DNA from: Erinaceus europaeus
Lineage: Eukaryota; Chordata; Mammalia; Eulipotyphla; Erinaceidae
DNA: 64,000 bases
Assembly: GCF_950295315.1 (NCBI RefSeq)
Contig: NC_080179.1
Span: forward strand, 70,368,615-70,432,614
Direction: 5' to 3'
Part shown: piece by piece, positions 9,790-20,130 of the stretch
Numbering within the stretch: position 1 is the stretch's first letter
Layout: each line of letters opens with the position of its first letter
Position numbers and translations under genes: made by a program
The notes under the pieces: model-generated
Told to the model about the DNA's origin: nothing
Databases searched by the model: none
The model's input: only the letters and a program-made list of their open reading frames with translations

Positions 9790-9925
9790 TGTTTGTTTGC
9801 TTATTTGTTTAACAGAGCACTGCTCAGCTCTGGTTTATGGTGATGTGAGGGATTGAACCTGGGACTTCAAAGCCTCACGCATGAAAGTTTCTGAATAACT
9901 ATTATGCTATCTCCTTTAACAGGGT
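9790..9925 (-). mobile_element. SINE family D
   Basis: Reverse copy: 'GAGCACTGCTCAGCTCTGG', 'GGATTGAACCTGGGACTTC', 'ACTATTATGCTATCTCC'. Confidence 0.8.
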
Positions 9926-9954
9926 TTCTGATTGTCATAATCCACCTTCAAAAT

Positions 9955-10140
9955 AGTACTAGCCAGGGAGGTGGTCCAGTGAATCAAGTATTGGTCCTGA
10001 GCTTAATCTCCATTATCACATGTGCCAGAAAGAATGTTTTGGTCATCTAGCCCCCTTCTCCTCTACCCCCATTTCTCTCTTCTCCTCCTCCTCCTCCTTC
10101 TCTTGCTTCTCCTTCTCCTCCTCTCTCTCATACATAGATC
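9955..10140 (+). mobile_element. Old SINE family C-like with CT-rich tail
   Basis: 'CCAGGGAGGTGGTCCAGTGA' head-like start and 'ATCACATGTGCCAGA', then a CTCCTC stretch (10070-10130). Confidence 0.5.
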
Positions 10141-10561
10141 TTTTAAAAGCACTTCATAATGTCTGAGAAAAGGCAGGGTGTTTCTCAGAAATGTGGAAAT
10201 AACGAGAATGCCCAGGGAAGTCAAGAGGTCTCTGGAGTCAGTGTGAGAATGCCGAAGCCTGTTTCCAAATTCTGCGCAGCAAACAGCAGTCCTCTTCTGC
10301 ACTCTGGACTGCAGTGAGTCCTGTGTCAAGTGGATCAAGGTTGCTGGCTGGTTTCTCAGTGCCTTTTGGGTTGTGAGACTTCATAATTCTGGCTCCTATC
10401 TGCAAAGTTCCCAGAACCGTAAGTCTTCACTGAGTCTCAGAAGCACAGGAAGCCTCATTTCCTGATATTCAATAACCTACCCCAGGCCCCATTTCAAAAA
10501 CAAAAGTAACAGTGACTTAGAAGTCTAAGTAGCCATTCTTACCTTTAGGCTTCTGATTATT

Positions 10562-10970
10562 AAACAATGGGTTCTGCTTTATATCTTAATGCTTTTTCAG
10601 CCACCAAGTTTCAGATGCTACCATGCTGTCAACCTGACATCCCTGGGCAGACAACCTCACCAGTGTGTCCTGGAACCCTACCTCTCCAGAGCCCTGCCCC
10701 ACTAGGCAAAGATAGAAACAGGCTGGGAGTATGGACTGACCTGCCAATACCTATGTCCAGTGGAGAAGCAATTAAAGAAACCAGACCTTCTACCTTCTGC
10801 ACCCCATAATGATCCTGGGTCCATACTCCCAGAGGGATAAAAAATAGGAAAGCTTCCAATGGAAGGGATGGGATATGGAACTCTGGTGGTGGCAATTGTG
10901 TGGAATTGTACCCCTTTTATCCTACAGTATTGCCAATCATTATTAAATCAATAATAAAAATAAAAATAAG
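10562..10970 (+). mobile_element. L1 3'UTR, 5'-truncated (long-3'UTR subfamily)
   Basis: 'CCACCAAGTTTCAGATGC', 'CCAGACCTTCTACCTTCTGC', 'GTGTGGAATTGTACCCC' and the A-rich end match 43550-43916 with moderate divergence. Confidence 0.85.
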
Positions 10971-10971
10971 T

Positions 10972-11255
10972 TGGGAGTTGGGCAGTAGTGCAGCAGGTTA
11001 AGCACAGGTGGTGCAAAGCAAGGACCGGCGTAAGGATCCCGGTTCGAGCCCCTGGCTCCCCACCTGCAGGGGAGTCGCTTCACAGGCGGTGAAGCAGGTC
11101 TGCAGGTGTCTATCTTTCTCTCCCCCTCTCTGTCTTCCTCTCCTCTCTCCATTTTTCCCTGTCCTATCCAACAATAATGACATCAATAATAACTACAACA
11201 ATAAAACCACAAGGTCAACAAAAGGGAATAAATAAATAAATATTTTTTTTAAAAA
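10972..11255 (+). mobile_element. SINE family A
   Basis: Complete copy inserted at the A-rich 3' end of the preceding L1 fragment, with B-box-like GGTTCGAGCCC. Confidence 0.92.
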
Positions 11256-11334
11256 TCAACTCAAGTGATTTGAATTTTTAAAAAGTCTAAGTAGTTTAAA
11301 GAAAGCATATATATGAGTTGTTATGAGAAAAAAA

Positions 11335-11410
11335 GGGTAAAACTTGAATTCAGGGCCTCATGCACACTAGTCCAGCACTCTACCCACTATGCCACCTCCT
11401 GGGTCACTGA
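11335..11410 (-). mobile_element. SINE family C fragment
   Basis: 'CAGGGCCTCATGCACACTAG' and 'CTATGCCACCTCCTGGG' are the reversed head of family C. Confidence 0.6.
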
Positions 11411-11789
11411 GAATTTAAACAATGATGCTATACAGCTAAGCTTTGAAACTGTAGAGCTCATTCAAACAGTTCTAGCATGTGAGGTGAGAAGAACAACATG
11501 AGAGCTTAGTGAGAAGAACAAGAATTTGCTCATGAGTATAAATAAACAAGAAGAAATATTACAAAGTGATCAAAATGTTCCAGCACCCAGGTGAGAACCA
11601 GCACCCAGATCAATATACGGAGGAAAGTCAGCACCCAAAGCCCTGTGTCCCCTCCTAGTTCCTTCCTGTCCCCACAGGAAGCCAGTATGCTGACTTCAGA
11701 CGGCCGCCTTCTGCTAGTTATTTAAATGAAAGCAGATGGCACAATCCACTTTGTCATCACCCTTTTCTTTCTTTCATATTTTCTCTTCC

Positions 11790-11932
11790 GTTTACTTATT
11801 TTTATCACAGCACAGAGCAAGACCAGAGCACTGCTCAGCTCTGGCTTATGCTGGTGTTGGGGATTGAACCTCAGAGCCTCAAGGATGAAAATCTAGTGCC
11901 CTGTGGGCTGCATTATCTTCTCGCTCCCTCTT
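11790..11932 (-). mobile_element. SINE family D
   Basis: Reverse copy with 'GAGCACTGCTCAGCTCTGGC' and 'GGGGATTGAACCTC'. Confidence 0.75.
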
Positions 11933-11979
11933 GTTTGACTCAACATTTTCTTTATGAAATTCATCCACGAAACACGAAG

Positions 11980-12180
11980 CAGAACGTGAACTGAAGTTGG
12001 CACATTGCACCAAAGTAAAAGGCCCTGGGGTGGGTGGAGGTTCAGGTCCTGGAACATGATGGCAGAGGAGGATCTAGTGGGGGTTGAATTGTTATGTGGA
12101 GATGTTATACATTTATGAACTATTGTATTTACTGTCGAATGTAAACCATTAATCCCCCAACAAAGAGGGAAAAAAAAAAG
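11980..12180 (+). mobile_element. L1 3' end (short-3'UTR subfamily)
   Basis: 'GCACCAAAGTAAAAGGCCC', the G-run GGGGTGGGTGG, and 'CATTAATCCCCCAACAAAG' match 29930-30110. Confidence 0.82.
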
Positions 12181-12274
12181 AAATTCATCCATGACGCTGC
12201 ATGTAATCATAGCCTATTCATTCTCATTGCTGTCATTAATCCATGCTAAAGTAACTGACTTTAGCATGAAAAGA

Positions 12275-12430
12275 AGATGGGTGCTCCAGCAGGTGAGTCA
12301 GAGGATAAAGCATTAAACTCCCAAGCATGAGGTCAGAGTTCAATCCCCAGTGTTGTGTGTGCCAAGGTGATGTTCTAGCTCATTCCCTCTTTCCTCCTCT
12401 CTCTCTCATAAATAAATAAAATCTTAGAGA
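12275..12430 (+). mobile_element. SINE family C
   Basis: 'GAGGATAAAGCATTAAACTC', 'CAAGCATGAGGTCAGAGTTC', CT-rich part and AATAAATAAAATCTT tail. Confidence 0.75.
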
Positions 12431-12583
12431 GAGGAAGTAAGAGCACTGAATTGTTTTCAGTTTGGAGCTATGACAAATAGGGATGTTAAAAAGGTGACCA
12501 TAATGTTAGAAAAGTGGGTTTTAAGTGATCAAGTCACTTTCCCTGAAAACACATCCAATGTGACACATAAAAGAAGCAGGTAC

Positions 12584-12679
12584 CTGGAAGCTTCTGGTGG
12601 ACTCCTGAAGCTCAAGTTCTAGCTTCCGGATCTCCTCAGTTAGCTGACTGTTTTCCTTTGCCATCTTGTCAATCAATAT
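12584..12679 (-). CDS. NMI: NMI coding exon 3 (coiled coil)
   Basis: Acceptor 'GTCTGTTTAG' precedes ATA at 12679; donor GTACC follows 12584. The 96-bp exon, phase 0 in and out, reads ILIDKMAKENSQLTEEIRKL then ELELQESTRSFQ. Leu, Ile and Glu/Lys heptad spacing indicates the N-terminal coiled coil of NMI and matches human at most positions. The join to exon 4 is FQ|IKED. Confidence 0.95.
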
Positions 12680-12715
12680 CTAAACAGACATCAGAGTTTA
12701 AAAAAGAGAGAAAAG

Positions 12716-12965
12716 AGGGAGTCAGGCAAGGACCGACATAAGGATCCCGGTTCGAGTCCCGGCTCCCCACCGGCAAGGAAGTCACTTCACAAGCGGTGAA
12801 GCAGGTCTGCAGGTGTCTATCCTTCCCTCCCCCTGACTGTCTCCCCCTCCTCTCTCCATTTCTCTCTGTCCTATCCAACAACGACAACATCAATAACAAC
12901 AACAATAATTACAATGCAACAGGGCAATGAAAGGGAATAAATAAATAAATAAATAAATAGAGAAA
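12716..12965 (+). mobile_element. SINE family A, internal deletion in head
   Basis: 'GGGAGTCAGGCAAGGACCG' skips the A-box segment but keeps the B-box GGTTCGAGTCC. The body and AATAAATAAATA tail are complete. It lies 37 bp upstream of the exon 3 acceptor. Confidence 0.88.
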
Positions 12966-12974
12966 AAAAAATAC

Positions 12975-13510
12975 TGAACAGTTCCTCTACTCATTTTCCT
13001 AAATGCATTAAAGAAACTAAAGATATCACACAGTCACAAGATAAATACGGTCACACCAAAAATACCATTGTTGAACGTTTTGACATCATCAACACAGCCA
13101 GGTATTACTAGTCTCTCGTTCACCCAAACGAAGAAACCACCTTTCACACTAAGTTAAAGTCCCAGGCATTTTTACAGCAGAGGAAGGACGGAGAGGTCTA
13201 TCTTCTGAGTCTCTGTTCAGGGCTCCATTAATCCTTCCCTGGCTATTTTTACCTACCAGGTGTCTTTCAAATGACACTATCATTGTAGGCATGTTATTCT
13301 GGGGAAATTAATCACCAGTGCTGCTGTGTTCCATAGTACAGCCACCCTGGCATGACACACACAGACGGTCATGAGTCAATAGCTGAAGCTGTCCATGTCT
13401 CCTTTTCTCTTTGGGGGCTGAGCTCTTAACTCTAGATGCAAAATCAAAGGAGTGAGAAATCAGTTCCTGCTGTAAACTTTGAGAGGGAAAGCGTGAAAAT
13501 ATGATTCTTC
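12975..13510. other. Unique intronic stretch
   Basis: NMI intron 2. I see no repeat signature and no open coding similarity. Confidence 0.5.
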
Positions 13511-13513
13511 CCA

Positions 13514-13762
13514 GGGAGTCGGGTGGTAGTGCAGCGGGCTAGGCGCAGGTGGCTCAAAGCGCAAGGACCAGAGTAAGGATCCTGTTTCGAGCCCCTGGCT
13601 CCCCACCTGCAAAGCAGGTCTGCAGGTGTCTATCTTTCTCTCCCCTCTCTGTCTTCCCCTTTTCTCTGTGTCCTATCCAACAACAACAACATCAATAACA
13701 ACAACAATAACTACAATAAAACAACAAGGGTGACAAAAGGAAATAAATAAATATTTTTTTAA
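13514..13762 (+). mobile_element. SINE family A
   Basis: Complete head ('GGGAGTCGGGTGGTAGTGCA'). A short internal deletion removes the 'GGGGAGTCGCTTCACAGG' segment. Confidence 0.9.
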
Positions 13763-13942
13763 AAAGAAAAGGAAATATGATTCTTCCTGTTGAGGTCTGA
13801 ATAATGGAAGTAAAGCTAACTTGAAACCCTAACATCCTCCCAAACTCAAGAATATGTTGTACTAAGAAATGTAAAACACACCTTGGTGAAAAAGAAATAG
13901 ATCATTTATTTTTAAAAATACCCAGCAATTTTTCCTTTTTAC

Positions 13943-14031
13943 CTTTTGTTCATCTATAATCAGTTCTTGAAATAAATCATTCTGATTCATAAGAACTTGG
14001 TTTTTGTTGTCATCACCAGTTGCCATGATTC
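13943..14031 (-). CDS. NMI: NMI exon 2, first coding exon
   Basis: Acceptor 'AATTTAG' precedes GAATC at 14031; ATG is at 14026-14024 with A at -3 and G at +4, a strong Kozak context. Coding part 14026-13943 (28 codons) reads MATGDDNKNQVLMNQNDLFQ then ELIIDEQK, and the donor GTAAAA follows. DEQK|ILID joins to exon 3 as DEQNKGLID does in human NMI. The extreme N-terminus is diverged from human, as expected for this region. Confidence 0.92.
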
Positions 14032-14059
14032 CTAAATTTTAAAAAATAATATTTTAAAA

Positions 14060-14081
14060 TAATATATATATATATATATAT
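14060..14081. repeat. Short (TA)n
   Basis: Alternating TA tract immediately upstream, in gene sense, of the exon 2 acceptor region. Confidence 0.9.
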
Positions 14082-14159
14082 TCAAGAAGAAATAACAAAT
14101 TTTACCTTTTGGAGGAAACATCATCTCTATTTGCTGTGTTTTTTTTTTCCTTTTTATAA

Positions 14160-14372
14160 TCTTTTTAAATTTTTTTATTTACTATTAGATAGAGACAGAG
14201 AGAAATTAAGAGGGGAGGGAGAGATAGAGAGGGAAAGAGACAGAGAGACACCCGCAGCCCTGCTTCACCACTTGTGAAGCTTTCCCCCTGCAGGTGGGGA
14301 CCAGGGGTTTGAACCTGGGTCCTTGTGCACTGTAGTGTGTGTGCTTAACTGGTGTGCCACCATTTGGCCCCT
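14160..14372 (-). mobile_element. SINE family B
   Basis: Reverse full copy 'ATTAGATAGAGACAGAGAGA' to 'GTGTGCCACCATTTGGCCCC'. Confidence 0.88.
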
Positions 14373-14484
14373 TGCTGTATTTTTTCTATTATCAAACTCT
14401 TTATTATCTGAACAGAGTTTATATTTCAAATATAACTTCACAACTATAAATATATTAAGGGGATTCTTAAAATCCTAGCATCTC

Positions 14485-14605
14485 ACAGCCCAGAGGGTGA
14501 TGTAGTAGATAAAGTCTTGGACTTTCAAGTATGAGTCCCTAGCATTGCATGTTCCAGAGTGATGCTCTGGTTCTCTCTACCCATTGATTAATGAGTAAGT
14601 CTATT
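14485..14605 (+). mobile_element. SINE family C
   Basis: 'GTAGTAGATAAAGTCTTGG', 'CAAGTATGAGTCC', 'GATGCTCTGGTTCTC'. Confidence 0.7.
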
Positions 14606-14609
14606 TTTT

Positions 14610-14826
14610 TATTTTTTTATTATCTTCATTTACTTATTGAATAGAGACAGCCAGAAATTGAGAGGAGGAGGGAAGCTAGAGAGGGAGAGAGACAGAGAGA
14701 CACCCGCAGCCCTGCTTCACCACTCGCAAAGCTTTCCCCCTGCAGGTAGGGACCGGGGGCTTGAACCCGGGTCCTTGTGCACTATAACATGTGCGCTCAA
14801 CCAGGTGCGCCACCACCTGGCCCCAG
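14610..14826 (-). mobile_element. SINE family B
   Basis: Reverse copy with intact 'GGGGGCTTGAACCCGGGTCC' and head 'CCAGGTGCGCCACCACCTGG'. Confidence 0.9.
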
Positions 14827-14959
14827 TAAGTCTATTTTTAAATCATAGTCTTTCAGTATAGTAATAGAAAATATTGGGGTTGTTGGAAAAGTCATAATGT
14901 ATTTTTTCTATGTAAAAAAATGTGTCATGACTTTCTTGACACCCCCATAATTGGGACGA

Positions 14960-15240
14960 AGGGAGACGGATCACTTGAGAAAGTACACACACTACTGTGT
15001 GTGAGGTTCTGGGTTCAAGCCCTTACCATCATCTGGTAGTGCCATGGGCAGCACTGAAGGAGCTCCGTATAACCTCTCTTTCCTCTCCCTCTCTCACCTT
15101 TCTCTTTCCTCTCTCCAAAAATTAGAGAACAGATCATTTAGTTGGGGGGGTGGCTCAGTGATACTGTGCAGATGTTGGGGGCTGAGTTCATTCCCCAGAG
15201 TCACAAGAAGAAGAAAGATGGAGAGAAGGGAGGGTGAGAA
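14960..15240 (+). mobile_element. Diverged SINE pieces
   Basis: 14985-15110 resembles a family C/B copy ('GGGTTCAAGCCC', CT-rich tail). 15135-15200 resembles another head ('GTGGCTCAGTGATACTG'). Boundaries are uncertain. Confidence 0.45.
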
Positions 15241-15269
15241 GAAGAAAGCAGTGGGTATTAACATTCTTT

Positions 15270-16005
15270 CGTAGTTCACATCCCAGACATAATATCATAC
15301 TCCATGTTTTTTTAAAAAAGTTAGTCAATACCTTGATCTACCAGAGTTTTTTTTTTTTTCTCTCAAAAGTTTTGATTTAAATCTTGAGTTCTCCCTATCA
15401 TACTTCCAAATGCGACTTCAAGTAATAAGAACTTTAAAACACATAAATTTTTCAGATATGGAGAAGTACCATATCAAAAAATAGATTAATATTCTAAGTG
15501 TCTATGATTTTAGAAGCACATTAATAAGTTGTCTATAGTCTCACATTCTAAAATTCCAAGTAGCTAATGTCTTCCCCCTCTTACAGGAGAAGCAGGAAAG
15601 ACACTGATAGTACTTTAAAAGTAAAATAGAAGACTAGCAAAAAAAAAAAAAAAACCACAAGTCTTTGTTCTACTCATTGTGAGCATAAGAAGTGTCAAGA
15701 ACAAAAAAAAAAAAGTGTGTGTGTTGGGGGTCACATAGCACCAACATCTTGATTTGAAATCTGTTCACCTGAAAAATAAAACAGGTAGAAAGCTGCAGAA
15801 ATACAAAGGAAATGTACATACATACACACACATTATCTACCTGTTTCTCTCTCTTCCACAACTCTTATCCGCTGAGGTAACCTGGAAGGAAAAACAATAG
15901 CAGAGATTAAAGCCAAAACCTAACTTTTTGGTTTCTGATAGATACCATGCTCCGTTGCAAGGGTGTTTGGAGAAACAGTTGATTCCAGCTATAGGACAGA
16001 AGTAC
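15270..16005. other. Unique intronic stretch
   Basis: NMI intron 1. AT-rich, with A-runs at 15640 and 15700. Nothing recognised. Confidence 0.45.
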
Positions 16006-16013
16006 AAGACAAG

Positions 16014-16300
16014 GGAGTCGGGCGGTAGTGCAGCAAGTTAAGTGCATGTGGCGCAAAGTGCAAGGACCGGCATAAGGATCCCAGTTTAAGCCCCCAACTC
16101 CCCACTTGCAGGGGAGTCGCTTCACAAGCAGTGAAGCAGATCTGCAGGTGTCTTTCTCTCCTCCTCTCTGTCTTCCCCTCCTCACTCCATTTCTCTCTGT
16201 CCTATCTAACAATGATGACATCAGTAACAACAGCAATAATTACAATAACAATAAAAATGGCAACAAAAGGGAAAATAAATAAATAAAAAAAAATTTTAAG
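16014..16300 (+). mobile_element. SINE family A
   Basis: Complete copy, with CAAGACAA at both the 5' flank (around 16005) and the 3' flank (around 16300), consistent with a TSD. Confidence 0.9.
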
Positions 16301-16632
16301 TACAAGACAAGCATCTAATCATGCCAGAAAACAAGGACGTACTCTTAGAAGGATGAGGCTACCTCAAAAGGACACAGAAGCCAACTTGAGGAGTTTCTCC
16401 CTGACTAAAGGTAGGAATCCACTAAAATCTAAACATAATTCATGAGTATGACTAAATCCACTGAGTGAGACATAATACTTTCTGCCCATACAGACAATAA
16501 TTAATCAAGCCTGTGGTGAGAACAGTGCCATTAAGTTTATTCTGAAGTACTTTCCCACAGACAATCATCTCAGCAGAGCAGGGAAGAGTAACTTTATGGG
16601 GAAGGCATCAGGTAGATGTCATTACAGTGAAT

Positions 16633-16642
16633 AAGCAGAGCA
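16633..16642. repeat. Left target-site duplication of the non-L1 LINE
   Basis: AAGCAGAGCA here and again at 18917-18926 bracket the LINE, showing insertion by target-primed reverse transcription. Confidence 0.85.
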
Positions 16643-17173
16643 GCCTATGACATGGTCTGGCACCGTGGTCTCCTAGTCAAGATCTCAAGATGCCTGCCTC
16701 CATGGGTGGCCAACACTATATCGTTTCTTCTCCAAAACAGAAGATTCCGGGTGCATCTGGGTGACAAGTCTAGCAGATGGAGACTTGTCTCAAGTGGCCT
16801 CCTCCAGGGCTCTGTTCTGGCTCCTACGCTATTTAATATTTACATCAATGACCTCCCAGAAACTTCTTCAAGGAAGTTCATCTACGCCGATGACATCTGC
16901 TGTGCAACTCAGGCATCCAAGTTCGACATCCTCGAGGAAACACTCACGAAAGACATGTCTCTGATATCTGATTACTGTAAAAAATGGCCACTAATCCCTA
17001 GCACTGCAAAAACGGTATCATCTGTTTTCCATCTACACCATGCCTCGGCCTCGCGTGAGCTTAATGTGCAGCTTGGCGATACGAGAATCCGGCATGAAGC
17101 CCAGTCAGTCTATCTTGGCGTTACTCTCGATCGCACCCTGTCATTTCACAAACATCTCATAAAAACTGCAGCA
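16643..17173 (+). pseudogene. LINE reverse transcriptase fragment (motifs A to D)
   Basis: The frame opens with AYD(M)VWHRGLL (RT motif A, catalytic Asp), then LLQGSVLAPTLFNIYINDLP (motif B) and FIYADD at 16877-16894 (motif C), then the thumb-proximal VYLGVTLDRTLSF. The usual Pro in the (L/V)PQGS motif is Leu. The first base after the TSD is inside motif A, so the fingers and endonuclease are missing through 5' truncation. The frame continues in phase after the L1 insertion, because the inserted length including TSD is 1002 bp. Role: RT of a non-LTR retrotransposon. The copy is dead. Confidence 0.85.
17161..17173. repeat. Left TSD of the L1 inserted in the LINE
   Basis: AAAAACTGCAGCA is repeated at 18163-18175. 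Confidence 0.92.
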
Positions 17174-17711
17174 GAAGTATACTAGAGTTTGCAGTGAGTA
17201 CCTCCCTAATACTTCCTCTCCACTTTTCCAAGCTTTGGGTCCATGATTGCTCAACAATTTGTTTGGCTTTGTATGTTAACTCTCTTTTCAGTCACCAGGT
17301 TCCAGGTATCATCAGGATGCCGGCCAGACTTCCCTGGATTGAAGACACCACCAATGTGTCCTGGAGCTCAGCTTCCCCAGAGACCCATCCTACTAGGGAA
17401 AGAGAGAGGCAGACTGGGAGTATGGACCGACCAGTCAATGCCCATGTTCAGCGAGGAAGCAATTACAGAAGCCAGACCTTCCACCTTCTGCAACCCACTA
17501 TGACCCTGGGTCCATGCTCCCAGAGGGATGGAGAATGGGAAAGCTATCAGGGGAGGGGGTGGGATATGGAGATTGGGCGGTGGGAATTGTGTGGAGTTGT
17601 ACCCCTCCTACCCTATGGTTTTGTTAATTAATCCTTTCTTAAATAAAAAAATAAATAAATAAAAAGAAAAAAAAGAAAAATAAATAAAAAAAAAAAAAAA
17701 GAAAAAAAAAA

Positions 17712-17963
17712 GGGCAACAAAAAGAGAAAAAGATTCCGACTGGAGCCCTCGGCTCCCCACCTGCAGGGGTTGCCTCCCAAGCAGTGAAGCAGGTCTTGAG
17801 TCTCCCCCTCCTCTCTCCATTTCTCTCTGTCCTATCCAACAACGAAGACATCAGTAACAACAGCAATAATAACTACAGTAACAACAACAAAAAAGACACC
17901 TGCAGACCTGCTTCACCGCTTGTGAAGCGACTCCCTTGAAGGTGGGGATCCTTACGCAGGTCT
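17712..17963. mobile_element. SINE A fragments inside the transduced segment
   Basis: 17728-17885 is a plus-strand family A piece (internal deletions). 17893-17963 is a short reverse A piece ('GACACCTGCAGACCTGCTTC'). Confidence 0.7.
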
Positions 17964-17964
17964 T

Positions 17965-18066
17965 TGTGTTTTGTCAGCTGTGTTTTATATGGTGCTGCTG
18001 GGGTTTAAACCTTAGACCCTGGAGCCTCAGGTTTTTGAAAAGCCATCTGCTATCTCCCCAGCCCTC
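17965..18066 (-). mobile_element. SINE family D fragment
   Basis: Reverse copy with 'GGTGCTGCTGGGGTTTAAAC' and 'CTATCTCCCCAGCCC'. Confidence 0.65.
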
Positions 18067-18175
18067 CCTCACCTAGTTTGTGTTCGAGATACCCGTTTTC
18101 CTGCCTGTCTATAAATCTTTTCCTACCCACCTACTCACCAACATTGCAAAAAAAAAAAAAAAAAAAACTGCAGCA

Positions 18176-18913
18176 AAGGTGGGCGCGAGGAATCACATCA
18201 TTGCAAGACTGGCCAGCTCCTCATGGGGCGCAAGCGCTTCCACACTACGATCATCATCTCTGGCATTATGCTATTCCACTGCAGAATACTGTGCCCCAGG
18301 ATGGTTCCGTAGCCCCCATGTCCACTTGGTCGATTCCAAATTATATTCCTCCATGAGGATCATTTCTGAACCATCCGTTCCACCCCGGTTCCATGGCTGC
18401 CAGTTCTTAGCAACATCGCCCCGCCAGATATTCGTCGGGATGCGGCATCATCTAAGTTCATTTCCCACGTCTACGCTCGACCGGACCTGCCAATATACGC
18501 GGATATCTTCGCCCACCCTGTCCAACGCTTGACGTCTCATCACCCAATCGGGTCCCCTACGCCTACACTGAACTTCTCTGTTCCAGTCTCTTGGAAACAG
18601 AGCTGGCAGTCAGCTGAGGTAAAGAACAAACACCTCATCACAGACCCCTGCAGGCGTCAACCCGGCTTTGACCTGGCATGTTATGATCGGGCCCTCCTCA
18701 ATCGCTATCGAACAGGCCATGGCCGGTGCGCCGCTATGTTCCATCGCTGGGGAGCCAGAGACGACCCGAACTGCCCCTGCGGCTCCAGACAGACTATGAC
18801 CCACATAGTCAACGACTGCCACCTCTCCAGATTCAAAGGAGGTCTCGAAACTACATCAGGCTCAACCTGACACTGTTGACTGGCTACGGAAGAAGGGCAA
18901 ACGCTAGAAGAAG
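18176..18913 (+). pseudogene. LINE RT C-terminal domain with Cys/His motif
   Basis: Continues the RT frame (KVGARNHIIARLASSSWGA, ALCYSTAEYCAPGW) to a frame change between about 18400 and 18540, then RYRTGHGRCAAMFHRWGARD and CPCGSRQTMTHIVNDC. A 2-base deletion near 18853 relative to the 63.3-kb copy breaks the last segment (in frame there: DAVDWLRKKGKR then TAG). The CxC...H...C cluster is typical of the C-terminus of several CR1/jockey-type LINEs. Dead copy. Confidence 0.82.
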
Positions 18914-19299
18914 AAGAAGCAGAGCAAATCGTGAGTGAACTCAAAATCACCTGCCCTCTGAGAGGTGCACTAATGTACTGTGACTTCCATGATGTTGCTG
19001 CCAAAGCTGCATGATCTGCGATCTGCATCTAAGCACCAAGAAAGACTAGGCGAGCAGCCTTGTTCTCTTCCAGGTGCTAAGTTCATAAAAGTCACAGGAA
19101 GACCGAGACTGTTTCACACAGGAGACTGAAGGGACATCACAAAGGAACACAGTATGTGATTTTGAGCTGAGTCCTTGCATCAAACAAAGCATTGTTGGGG
19201 CAGCTGGCCACATCTCAATTGTCTCTATGGATCAGTTGACAGTATTACATGAATATAATAATAATTTCCTGATTTTTGATCAGCGTTGATGGTTAAGGA

Positions 19300-19580
19300 G
19301 AGAACATTTGGGGTGCAGCGGGTTAAGTGCAGGTGGAACAAAGCACAAGGACCGGTATAAGGATCCCGGTTCGAGCCCCTGGCTCCCTATCTGCAGGGGA
19401 GTCACTTCACAGGTGGTGAAGCAGGTCTGCAGGTGTCCGTCTTTCTCTCCCCCTCTCTGTCTCTCCCTCCTCTCTCCATTTCTCTCTGTCCTATCCAACA
19501 ACAACAATGAAAAACAATGATGACATCAATAACAACAATAATAACTACTACAATAAAACAACAAAAGGGAATAAATAAAT
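19300..19580 (+). mobile_element. SINE family A, head truncated
   Basis: Starts near 'GGGGTGCAGCGGGTTAAGTG'. The rest is complete to AATAAATAAATA. Confidence 0.88.
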
Positions 19581-19688
19581 ATTTTAAATTTTTTTTTAAA
19601 AAGAGAATATTTATATAAAAAAATCCCAGACTAACAGTCATGAAACTGGAACTTCATTCTTAAGTAACTTAAGAAAGCAGCCAAGAGG

Positions 19689-19979
19689 AGAGTCGGGCGG
19701 TAGTGCAGCGGGTTAAGCGCAGGTGGCGCTAAGCACAAGGACCAGGGGAAGGATCCCGGTTCGAGCCCCAGATCCCCACCTGCAGGGGAGTCACTTCACA
19801 GGTGGTGAAGCAGGTCTGCAGGTGTCTGTCTTTCTCTCCCCTCTCTCTGTCTTCCCCTCCTCTCTCCATTTCTCTCTTTCCTATCCAACAACAATGACAT
19901 CAATAATAACTACAACAACAAGGGCAACAAAATTAATTAATTAATTAATTTAAAAAATATATATTAAAAAAAAGAAAGA
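19689..19979 (+). mobile_element. SINE family A with 18-bp TSD
   Basis: AAGAAAGCAGCCAAGAGG flanks it at 19671-19688 and 19980-19997. The target is the 5' end of a family C SINE. Confidence 0.95.
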
Positions 19980-19984
19980 AAGAA

Positions 19985-20130
19985 AGCAGCCAAGAGGTGG
20001 CACAGTGAGTAAAGCTGTGAACTCTCAGGCACAAAGTCCTGAGTTCAGTCTTTGGCATCACATGTACCAGAGTGATGTTCTGGTTCTCTTTCATAAGTAA
20101 ATAAGTAAATAAATCTTCCAAATAATTCAA
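19985..20130 (+). mobile_element. SINE family C (host of the A insertion)
   Basis: 'CCAAGAGGTGGCACAGTGAG', 'CACATGTACCAGAGTGATG', tail AAATAAATCTT. Confidence 0.82.

Larger units (their letters stand above)
17174..18162 (+). mobile_element. 5'-truncated L1 3'UTR with probable 3' transduction
   Basis: 17174-17640 matches the terminal ~470 bp of the long L1 3'UTR. After an A-rich tract (17640-17711) come non-L1 sequences, then a second poly(A) at about 18147-18162. One 13-bp TSD encloses everything, so the simplest reading is one transcript that read through the weak L1 end. Confidence 0.8.
16643..18916 (+). mobile_element. Non-L1 LINE (CR1/jockey/RTE-like), 5'-truncated
   Basis: About 1272 bp of LINE after removing a later L1 insertion (17174-18162 plus one TSD copy). 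It encodes the reverse transcriptase from motif A onward and ends at TAG followed immediately by GAAGAAGAA. Its 10-bp TSD is AAGCAGAGCA. CpG content is high (10 CpG in 18661-18780), unlike the surrounding DNA and the L1 copies. The RT tract carries YINDLP and YADD, unlike L1 (FADD). The exact clade needs phylogeny. It sits antisense in NMI intron 1. Confidence 0.88.
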
